This document shows positions 1 to 4,818 of a DNA stretch of 5,828 nucleotides, piece by piece. Position numbers and translations under genes: made by a program. Positions within the stretch are counted from its first letter, which is position 1; each line of letters begins with the position of its first letter. The notes beneath the pieces were generated by a model. It had not been told where the DNA came from, made no database searches, and saw only the letters and a list, made by a program, of their open reading frames with translations. The DNA comes from Thermoplasmata archaeon (GTDB taxonomy: Archaea > Thermoplasmatota > Thermoplasmata > Lutacidiplasmatales > UBA184): assembly GCA_030040755.1 (NCBI GenBank), contig JASHTC010000207.1:1-5828 (forward strand). Direction: 5' to 3'.

Positions 1-375
1 CTGTACCTCCTGGATGAGCCGTCCGCCTACCTCGACTCGGACGAACGGATGGCGATGGCGCGGCTCATCCGGCGGCAGGTAGAGCGACAGGCGGTCAGCG
101 CGCTCGTGGTCGACCACGACGTCTACTTCCTCGACCTCGCCTGCGACTCGCTGATGGTCTTCCGACCGGAGGGGGCCGCGGAGACCGAGAGTACCGCCGG
201 ACGAGGCGACGGCCCGTTCCCGATGCGCGAGGGGATGAACCGTCTCCTGAAGACGGTCGACATCACCTTCCGACGGGACGCGGAGACCCTGCGCCCGCGG
301 ATCAACCGGGAGGGTTCCGTCCTGGACCGCGAGCAACGCGGGAAGGGCGAGTACTACTACGAGGCCGCGGCTTGA
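1..375 (+). CDS. ABCE1/Rli1 ribosome-recycling ATPase, C-terminal 124 residues (5' truncated by window edge)
   Basis: The window opens inside the second ATP-binding domain of ABCE1 (RNase L inhibitor homologue), the Fe-S ABC ATPase that splits 70S/80S-type ribosomes after termination in archaea and eukaryotes. Seen directly: Walker B LLDEP at visible residues 3-7, the D-loop SAYLD right after it, the H-switch VVDHD (His39), and the family-specific tail with GMNRLL, ITFRRD, RPRIN and a Lys-Gly-Glu-Tyr-Tyr-Tyr ending. These tail motifs separate ABCE1 from ordinary ABC transporters. A full protein is about 590-600 residues, so roughly 465 residues, including the Fe-S domain and first nucleotide-binding domain, lie to the left. 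The frame runs uninterrupted to TGA at 373-375. No start is visible; the ATG codons near position 49 are internal. The protein is cytoplasmic and expected to be essential. Confidence 0.96.
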   Translation: MYLLDEPSAYLDSDERMAMARLIRRQVERQAVSALVVDHDVYFLDLACDSLMVFRPEGAAETESTAGRGDGPFPMREGMNRLLKTVDITFRRDAETLRPRINREGSVLDREQRGKGEYYYEAAA

Positions 376-480
376 GGCGGGGAGATCTCTCGGCCGCCCC
401 GAACGGGCTACCCTTCCCCCTCCGGGGAGAGCGGCATGACCGCTCGCGGTTGATAAGGGAGGGCGGGCTATCGGTGCGCC
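376..480 (+). promoter_or_regulatory. Intergenic region with two hairpins and a possible promoter for the zinc-ribbon gene
   Basis: This gap separates the ABCE1 stop from the next ATG. GGCGG (376-380) can pair with CCGCC (394-398) around the palindrome GAGATCTC (382-389). A second perfect hairpin has GAGCGG (429-434) and CCGCTC (440-445) with a 5-base loop. A pyrimidine tract at 411-423 is the only hint of an archaeal terminator, and it is weak. The AT-richest spot, TTGATAAG (450-457), is centred about 27 bases before the ATG at 481, where a TATA box would sit if transcription began at the start codon. This is inference from spacing only. Confidence 0.35.
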
Positions 481-750
481 ATGGCGCTTCCTAGCGCCCC
501 GTTGCAGATGGGTCCCCCGACCTGCCGACAGTGCGGCCAACCGATGGAGCGGGGCTTCATCCAGGGGGACACGAATACGGCGGCGCCCGCGTCGATCCTG
601 TGGACCCCGTCGTCCAACGCGGACGCGGAAGAGCTGGCCCCCATCCCGTTCTGGAGCTGCAGTGAACCGCCACGGTTTCTCGCGTACCGATGCGAGCGTT
701 GTGGGATCCTCGAGGTAGCTTACCGGCATCCTCTCCGGGATGATGAGTGA
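481..750 (+). CDS. Small zinc-ribbon protein, DUF6487-like
   Basis: An 89-residue protein with two CxxC knuckles: Cys15/Cys18 near the N-terminus and Cys71/Cys74 near the C-terminus, with an extra Cys60. The order CxxCGxxMERGFIxG, then a short segment with Leu-Trp-(Thr)-Pro (residues 40-43), then a Phe-Trp and an Ala-Tyr-x-Cys-x-x-Cys, follows what I recall of the DUF6487 (PF20097) zinc-ribbon family. The expected role is one bound zinc ion; no reaction is known to me. The first ATG is taken as the start because of the AT-rich box about 27 bases upstream; the ATG at 508 would also keep all cysteines. No clear Shine-Dalgarno is placed for 481, since GGGAGGG at 457-463 is too far away. It lies downstream of ABCE1 on the same strand but 105 bases away, so it is probably transcribed separately. 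Confident as a real gene, not about its function. Confidence 0.8.
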   Translation: MALPSAPLQMGPPTCRQCGQPMERGFIQGDTNTAAPASILWTPSSNADAEELAPIPFWSCSEPPRFLAYRCERCGILEVAYRHPLRDDE

Positions 751-1081
751 GGACGTCCCCGCGCGGGGGGCCCGTACCCAGGTCCCGTGCCCGCGGGGCG
801 CTCGTTGCCCCGGCAGGGGGCTCCTTAGATGGCCGGCGTCACGGCCGCTCCCGGCGGAGAGGTCATCGCTTGGACCGACTTGACGACCGCGCGGCGACCA
901 ACGTGCCGGCGGGTGAGCTAGTGTCGGGCCACCGAGTTCGGACCCGCGAGTCCGACCCACGGGTCCTACCACCCGGGGTGCGCCGGACGGTCGGCGACCG
1001 TCGCCGGTGCGGGGCGACATGGGCTGGCCGCCCGGACGGGCCGCCGCGCTGACTCGCAGAAGGGACGACGCCCAGGGGCGC

Positions 1082-1240
1082 ATGCTCCCTCTCCCGGCGC
1101 GGGCGACCGGGGGCCCTACCTACATGTACCAGTACCAGGCTCCGCACCGGCGGGGGACGACCGGCTGGCGGTGGACCTTCGGGGGCGCGCACGTCATCGC
1201 CTCGGGCCTCCGGGAGCGCGGCGGGCCCGGATGCGGGTGA
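1082..1240 (+). CDS. Possible small ORF, function unknown (low confidence)
   Basis: This frame can start at GTG 1007, ATG 1082 or ATG 1124 and ends with TGA at 1238-1240, only 19 bases before the PH-domain gene. By hand count, the codons from 1124 to the stop have G or C at the third position in about 36 of 38, against about 68 percent at positions one and two. That is the skew expected of real coding DNA here. The product would be basic and Gly/Arg-rich with a Tyr-Met-Tyr-Gln-Tyr-Gln stretch and a Trp-Arg-Trp. I recognise no family. No strong ribosome binding site supports any of the starts; AGGGG just before 1082 is the best. The next gene has a strong ribosome binding site, as downstream operon genes often do, which gives slight extra support. 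It may well be chance in GC-rich DNA. Confidence 0.2.
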   Translation: MLPLPARATGGPTYMYQYQAPHRRGTTGWRWTFGGAHVIASGLRERGGPGCG

Positions 1241-1249
1241 GGAGGGAGG
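1241..1249 (+). promoter_or_regulatory. Ribosome binding site deciding the GTG start of the PH-domain gene
   Basis: Two overlapping GGAGG cores (1241-1245 and 1245-1249), preceded by GGTGA, lie 10 bases before the GTG at 1260. They match the archaeal anti-Shine-Dalgarno and support GTG 1260 as the start. It is the clearest ribosome binding site in the window. Confidence 0.7.
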
Positions 1250-1259
1250 CCGACCTACC

Positions 1260-1829
1260 GTGAGCCCATCCTCCCGCCCGGAGGGCGACTTCGGAGGCGG
1301 GCATCCTCCGCCGCCGGTCCTGGACGCCTGGCGCCGATACCGGGCCCACGGGAAGATATCGTACTACGTGGTGGGATTCTACCTGATCCTGCTCGCGGTG
1401 GCGGTGCTGGTGATCCACGCCCCGACCTCCGAGCCCTGGCTGATCCCGCTGCTGGCGTTCGTGATCCTGCTCTTCCTCGTGCGGTACTTGTCCACCTCCT
1501 ACACCATCGACAGCGAGTACCTGCGGGCCTGGCGCCTCCTCGGAGGACAGCGGGCGCGTCTGAAGAACGTCCGCCGGATCGAGTACGCGAGCTTGCGGGA
1601 CCTGAGCGCGACCGGGTTCTGGGGCTCCTGGGGGTGGCGGGGCCGGATGTGGAGTCCCCGAATCGGCCGCTTCGACTCGATCTACACCGAGACGTCCGGT
1701 CTCCTGGTGACCGCCGGGGACGTACCCCTGTTCATTTCGCCGGTCCACCCCGAGGCGTTCGCTCAGGAGCTCTCACGGCGCGTACGTTCCGTCGGGGGGC
1801 GCCTATTGAGCGACGACGCCAGCTCGTAG
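1260..1829 (+). CDS. Two-helix membrane protein with bacterial-type PH domain
   Basis: A 189-residue protein. Residues 1-30 are Pro/Gly-rich and end in a basic stretch (WRRYRAHGK). Two hydrophobic helices follow at about 33-53 and 58-76, separated by a short loop (HAPTSEPW). The rest, about 78-180, looks like a bacterial PH-like domain (PF10882-type): a beta-strand start YTIDSEYLRAW, a Lys-Asn-Val-Arg-Arg-Ile pattern, a Gly/Trp-rich turn (FWGSWGWRG), RIGRF, and the typical ending Phe-Ile-Ser-Pro-x-x-Pro-Glu-Ala-Phe. In this family the PH domain is usually cytoplasmic and follows a membrane hairpin; its ligand is unknown. GTG is chosen because of the GGAGGGAGG at a 10-base distance. It converges with the minus-strand membrane pair. 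I see no specific functional link to its neighbours. Confidence 0.8.
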   Translation: MSPSSRPEGDFGGGHPPPPVLDAWRRYRAHGKISYYVVGFYLILLAVAVLVIHAPTSEPWLIPLLAFVILLFLVRYLSTSYTIDSEYLRAWRLLGGQRARLKNVRRIEYASLRDLSATGFWGSWGWRGRMWSPRIGRFDSIYTETSGLLVTAGDVPLFISPVHPEAFAQELSRRVRSVGGRLLSDDASS

Positions 1830-1856
1830 CGGCGGCCGCCCCGGGGGAGCCGCGGC
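1830..1856. terminator. GC-rich inverted repeats between convergent genes, possible shared terminator
   Basis: This 27-base gap lies between two convergent stop codons. It holds the 10-base palindrome GGCGGCCGCC (1831-1840), and GGCCGC (1834-1839) can pair with GCGGCC (1852-1857). No T-rich tract follows on either strand, so an archaeal intrinsic terminator is not well supported. A stem alone might act on both transcripts. Confidence 0.25.
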
Positions 1857-2105
1857 CTAGTAGCCGGACGGGGGCGAGCCCGAGGTCGATGCGGTGGACG
1901 CCTCGAGCTTCTTCAGCGCGCGTCCCCTCAACGCCCGTCCGATGATGCCGAAGATGATCGCAAAGACGAGGACGAAGATGATGATGTAGACGAGCGCGTT
2001 CACCAGATTGCTCGAGAAGTCGAGGTAGCCGAACTGCTGGATGAGTAGCGCGAGCGCGATGCCGAACACGGCGCCGCTCCCCGCCCCGGACGCTCCTCCC
2101 GCCAT
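1857..2105 (-). CDS. Small membrane protein of unknown function (82 residues)
   Basis: An 82-residue protein with a Gly/Ala/Ser-rich start (MAGGASGAGSG), a first hydrophobic stretch at about 11-29 that includes Gln-Gln, and a strong second helix at about 35-57 (Val-Asn-Ala-Leu-Val-Tyr then an Ile/Phe/Val run). A basic segment (RALRGRALKK, 57-66) and a short Ser/Thr/Pro tail follow. The positive charges after helix two suggest both ends lie in the cytoplasm, by the positive-inside rule. The ATG (2105-2103) directly follows the TAG of the upstream gene (2108-2106) with no base between, so translation is very likely coupled. The two products probably act together in the membrane. I do not recognise the family. 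The high hydrophobic content and clean frame make it a credible real gene. Confidence 0.7.
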   Translation of the reverse strand: MAGGASGAGSGAVFGIALALLIQQFGYLDFSSNLVNALVYIIIFVLVFAIIFGIIGRALRGRALKKLEASTASTSGSPPSGY

Positions 2106-2828
2106 CTACGATCCTCCCGAGGGGGGCGACGCGTCGCCCGCCGGGGGCGTCGAATCCGCCGGGGCCGGACCCCCTCCCCCCGTCGAGGGGGGCGGGGTCG
2201 TCGCGGGAGCGATCGCCGCGGGGCCGCCCGACGGCGGGGTCGCCGCGGGCTGCTTCGGGACCTTCATGCGGCCCAGCGCGGCGACCTCGTAGATCTCGAG
2301 GATGAGCAGGAGGATGAGGACGATGTTCACGATCGTCAGGTGGTCGGTCGCTTGGATCCAGACGAAGAAGCTCTGCGAGTAGAGCGTCGTGCCGTTGTTC
2401 GACAGCGTGGCGACGATCTCGTAGACGCCCTCGTAGATGTACCGGTTCTGGGTGAAGTCCGAGCTGAGGGTGTAGCTGTTCGGTCCGAGCTTCAGGAACG
2501 CGCCGGAGCTCGTACCGATCGCGGTGCCGAAGAAGAGCAGCTGGATCTCCGCCTGTGTGACCGTGAGCCCGCCCGTTCCGGTGGGTGTCCAGGTGAAGGC
2601 GGTCGAGAAGGCGCCGCTGAAGTTCGTGACGATCGCACTGCCCACGGTGCCGTGGTTCGCGATGTTCACCCCGTCGAACAGGATGGTCGCGGTGAGCGGC
2701 CCGGAGCTGGCCGCCCGGACCGGGGGAGGCAGGGCCGGCGAGGTCGCGAGGACGAAGAAGGCGAGGAGGGCCAGAGTGACTGCCACCGTCAGGTAGCCGA
2801 ACGTCCGGCTGCGTCGAGCGACCGTCAC
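2106..2828 (-). CDS. Exported, membrane-anchored protein with Pro/Gly-rich C-terminal tail, function unknown
   Basis: A 240-residue protein. The N-terminus (residues 1-41) is a signal peptide or anchor: Arg-Arg-Ser-Arg, a hydrophobic core at about 11-29, then a Pro-rich stretch and Ala-Ala-Ser. Residues 42-162 form a Ser/Thr/Gly-rich, beta-type extracytoplasmic domain with two N-glycosylation sequons (Asn69-Phe-Ser, Asn145-Gly-Thr). A second helix at about 165-186 (ILLLILEIYEVAALG core) leads to a basic stop (GRMKVPK) and a low-complexity tail of Pro, Gly, Ala, Ser and Thr from about 193 to the end. The likely topology is an outside domain with the tail in the cytoplasm. The start is GTG at 2828-2826; no ribosome binding site is seen, but an AT-rich box about 27 bases upstream fits a leaderless message. 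It abuts the small membrane gene with no gap. No family recognised. Confidence 0.75.
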   Translation of the reverse strand: MTVARRSRTFGYLTVAVTLALLAFFVLATSPALPPPVRAASSGPLTATILFDGVNIANHGTVGSAIVTNFSGAFSTAFTWTPTGTGGLTVTQAEIQLLFFGTAIGTSSGAFLKLGPNSYTLSSDFTQNRYIYEGVYEIVATLSNNGTTLYSQSFFVWIQATDHLTIVNIVLILLLILEIYEVAALGRMKVPKQPAATPPSGGPAAIAPATTPPPSTGGGGPAPADSTPPAGDASPPSGGS

Positions 2829-2878
2829 GGGTAGGGCCCTATCCGAATCGGGGTAAAGAACCTACCGAATCGGGCCGT
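2829..2878 (-). promoter_or_regulatory. Promoter region of the membrane gene pair with paired palindromic repeats
   Basis: Reading on the minus strand, CCGATTCGGTAGG (2873-2861) is repeated as CCGATTCGGATAGG (2851-2838), 22 bases apart, about two helical turns. The 9-base core (CCGAATCGG on the plus strand) is itself palindromic around its centre. Between the copies lies the AT-rich TTCTTTACC (2860-2852), placed about 27 bases before the GTG as a TATA box would be for a leaderless message. A perfect 10-base palindrome, TAGGGCCCTA (2832-2841), sits near the predicted start of transcription. A dimeric regulator binding here is inferred. Confidence 0.5.
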
Positions 2879-4321
2879 TCAGTACTTCGGCATCGACGGG
2901 TCGATGTGGTCCGCCCAGGCGAGCAGTCCGCCCTTGAGGTTCCGGACGTTCTGGAACCCGAGGTCGAGCAGGAGCCGGCTCGCCTGCGAGGAGCGCTGGC
3001 CGCTGCGGCAGTAGACGACGACGTGCCGCGCCCGGGTCAGTTCGCTCACGCGGTTCGGGAGCTCCCCCCGGGGGATGAGGGTGGCCGTCGGAAGGTGCGC
3101 GATCTCCCACTCGGGCGGGTCGCGCACGTCGACGAGCATGGGCGGGTCGGCCGAGGCGAGCTCGTCCCGGAGTTCCTCGGGGGTGATCTCGGGGACCCCC
3201 GCCGCATTCCGCGGGGCCGAGGCGGTGGGAACGCCGCAGAACTGCTCGTAGTCGATCAGGCCCTTCTGGGTCGCCTTCGGCGAGCAGAGCACGCAGTCCG
3301 GGTTCTTCCGGAGCTGAAGCTCCCGGAAGCTCATCGCGAGAGCGTCGAACAGGAGGAGCCGGCCGATGAGCGGCTCCCCGAGGTCGAGGAGCAGCTTCAC
3401 CGTCTCGGTCGCCTGCATGATCCCGACGATCCCCGGAAGGATCCCGAACACCCCGGCCTCGGCGCACGACGGGACGAGGTCGGCGGGCGGGGGCTCCGGG
3501 TACAGGCACCGGTAGCACGGGCCCCGGCGCGCGTCGAAGACGCTCGCCTGGCCTTCGAAGCGGTAGATGGAGCCGTAGACGTTCGGCTTCCCCAGGAGGA
3601 CGCAGGCGTCGTTCACGAGGTAACGGGTCGGGAAGTTGTCGGTACCGTCGACCACGACGTCGTACGGCCGAAGGATCTCCATCGCGTTGGACGAGCGGAG
3701 CGGGGCGTTGTGGAGGTTGACCTTAAGCGCCGGGTTCAGGCCCTCGAGCCGCGCCTTGGCGACCTCGAGCTTCGGCCGGCCGACGTCCTGGGTGGTGTAG
3801 AGCACCTGGCGCTGGAGGTTGGAGACGTCCACCGCGTCGAAGTCGACGATCCCGATCTCCCCGACCCCGGCGGCGGCCAGGTAGAGCGCCGTGGGGGACC
3901 CGAGCCCCCCGGCCCCGACGACCAGGACCTTGGAACGAAGGAGCTTCTTCTGGCCCGCGACGCCGACCTCCGGCAGCAAAAGGTGGCGGCTGTAGCGGAC
4001 CAGCTGGTCCCGCGAGAGCGGCGCGTCGGAAACGGCCGCCGAGGCCCCCCCCGCGATCGCCGGTACGATGGCGACGACATCCCCGTCCCGGGTCGGGGTC
4101 GCTCCCCGCTGGAGGTGACGGATGTCCTCGTCGTTGAGGTAGACCGAGACGAAGTTGCGCAGCTCCCCGCCGGGCGTGAAGAGGTGCTTCTGGAGCTTGG
4201 GGTAGCGCGAGGCGAGGCTTCGGACGACCGCGTCGACGGTGTCCCCCTCGACGGGGACCTCGGCGTTCCCCTCGGCAAACGCCCGGAGGGGCGTCGGGAT
4301 CTGGACCGTCGTTCGGGTCAT
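2879..4321 (-). CDS. CysO/MoaD-like sulfur carrier fused to MoeB/ThiF E1-like adenylyltransferase and rhodanese
   Basis: A 480-residue, three-domain protein. Residues 1-92 are a beta-grasp sulfur carrier ending AIAGG (Gly91-Gly92). About 100-350 are an E1-like adenylyltransferase: ATP loop GAGGLGS (136-142), Asp160, Arg171, Lys184, Asp228, zinc cysteines 269/272 and 343/346, and Cys286 in SCAEAGVFG. About 375-478 are a rhodanese with active-site loop Cys438-Arg-Ser-Gly-Gln-Arg. In the known pathway the E1 adenylates the carrier C-terminus, and rhodanese persulfide sulfur converts it to a thiocarboxylate. The last two domains equal mycobacterial MoeZ and the first equals CysO. The ATG overlaps the JAMM stop (ATGA), with GGAAGAAGGA just upstream. 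Oddly, the diglycine is internal, so the carrier must be cut free or act on another partner. Roles in tRNA thiolation, thiamine or molybdopterin synthesis remain possible, but the neighbours favour cysteine. Confidence 0.93.
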   Translation of the reverse strand: MTRTTVQIPTPLRAFAEGNAEVPVEGDTVDAVVRSLASRYPKLQKHLFTPGGELRNFVSVYLNDEDIRHLQRGATPTRDGDVVAIVPAIAGGASAAVSDAPLSRDQLVRYSRHLLLPEVGVAGQKKLLRSKVLVVGAGGLGSPTALYLAAAGVGEIGIVDFDAVDVSNLQRQVLYTTQDVGRPKLEVAKARLEGLNPALKVNLHNAPLRSSNAMEILRPYDVVVDGTDNFPTRYLVNDACVLLGKPNVYGSIYRFEGQASVFDARRGPCYRCLYPEPPPADLVPSCAEAGVFGILPGIVGIMQATETVKLLLDLGEPLIGRLLLFDALAMSFRELQLRKNPDCVLCSPKATQKGLIDYEQFCGVPTASAPRNAAGVPEITPEELRDELASADPPMLVDVRDPPEWEIAHLPTATLIPRGELPNRVSELTRARHVVVYCRSGQRSSQASRLLLDLGFQNVRNLKGGLLAWADHIDPSMPKY

Positions 4322-4818
4322 GGTGTTCCTTCTTCCCCGAGCAGGCTCTTAGGGGTTCGCTTACCGCGCGACCAGTCCGTGGTTCTCGGAATCACCAGCG
4401 GGATCGGGACGAAGACCCCGGAATCCGGATCGAGCTCAAAGGCCCCGAGGGGTCCGGCGGCCTTCTCCGTGATCCCGAGCACTAGGTAGGAATACCAGGG
4501 CCAGGCGTGCTCGCGGTCGAACTCGGAGGGGACCGCCGGGTGATCCGGGTGCGAATGGTAGAATCCTCCCACGGCCCGTTCCTGGCCGGCGAGGCGCCCC
4601 TCGACCTCGAGCAGCTCCTCCGGACGGATCACGAACCGACGCCGGCGTTCCCCGTCGAACTCGTTCCGCGCCCGTTCGACCGCGAGGACCCGTCGTGGGG
4701 CCCCGTCGGGCTCGCCCGCCCGCACGACGAGGAACCCGCAGCACTCGTCCGGGTAGGTCGCGCGGGCGTGGGCGCGGATCGCCCGGACCTGCGAACCGGA
4801 AAGCTCCACCGGCCTCAT
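4318..4818 (-). CDS. JAMM/MPN+ metalloprotease, Mec-like
   Basis: A 166-residue zinc peptidase with an intact JAMM motif: Glu25 in DECCG, His88-Ser-His90, then Ser98 and Asp101 with the exact H-x7-S-x2-D spacing. In Mycobacterium, Mec+ of this family hydrolyses the CysO-cysteine adduct to release cysteine and regenerate the carrier. Other JAMM proteins cut ubiquitin-like modifiers after a diglycine. The C-terminal 25 residues are basic and look extended past the core fold. The ATG at 4818-4816 overlaps the cysteine synthase TGA (ATGA), and its own TGA overlaps the carrier-E1 ATG (ATGA). The same frame stays open far upstream to about 5508, but that part lies inside the cysteine synthase in another frame and is not coding. 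Cytoplasmic. Its place between the synthase and the carrier fusion is the main argument for a Mec-type role. Confidence 0.92.
   Translation of the reverse strand: MRPVELSGSQVRAIRAHARATYPDECCGFLVVRAGEPDGAPRRVLAVERARNEFDGERRRRFVIRPEELLEVEGRLAGQERAVGGFYHSHPDHPAVPSEFDREHAWPWYSYLVLGITEKAAGPLGAFELDPDSGVFVPIPLVIPRTTDWSRGKRTPKSLLGEEGTP

Larger units (their letters stand above)
751..1259. other. Gene-poor region of about 510 bases, nothing confidently recognised
   Basis: No open frame here resembles a known protein, and I could not fit a tRNA (no GTTCRANY T-loop in a proper arm), 5S rRNA, SRP RNA or RNase P RNA. Visible structure: TCGGAC (938-943)/GTCCGA (950-955), an alternative overlapping pairing GGACCCG (940-946)/CGGGTCC (960-966), a strong hairpin GACGGTC (986-992)/GACCGTC (996-1002) with a 3-base loop, the palindrome TACATGTA (1121-1128), and a short tandem GTACCA repeat just after it. 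The right half contains a weak small ORF, described separately. It could be an unrecognised structured RNA, a decayed gene or a long leader. Confidence 0.5.

Noticed and set aside
829..921. Thirty-codon plus-strand ORF starting at ATG 829
   Set aside because: Too short, no ribosome binding site or promoter-like box, and no recognisable motif.
901..1010. Possible tRNA or other structured housekeeping RNA on either strand
   Set aside because: Stems are present, but no correct T-arm, anticodon arm or acceptor pairing could be built, and conserved SRP, RNase P and 5S motifs are absent.
1..1083. Long minus-strand frame open from an ATG at 1083 to the left edge
   Set aside because: Antisense to ABCE1 and the zinc-ribbon gene; it is open because their codons rarely produce TCA, TTA or CTA. 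The product is Arg/Pro/Gly-rich without motifs.
922..1263. Plus-strand open frame ending in the GTGA at the PH-domain gene start
   Set aside because: The GTGA overlap is tempting, but third positions are visibly less GC-rich than in the competing frame, the translation is low complexity and no good start is seen.
1658..1666. Third copy of CCGAATCGG
   Set aside because: It falls within the PH-domain coding sequence in a conserved-looking Ser-Pro-Arg-Ile-Gly stretch, away from any promoter; probably chance.
1194..1748. Minus-strand open frame of 184 codons
   Set aside because: Antisense to the PH-domain gene, low complexity, no motif.
2906..4489. Plus-strand open frame of 527 codons
   Set aside because: It is antisense to the carrier-E1-rhodanese gene, whose domains and catalytic residues are intact. 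Its own translation is charged low-complexity sequence, as usual for antisense frames in GC-rich DNA.
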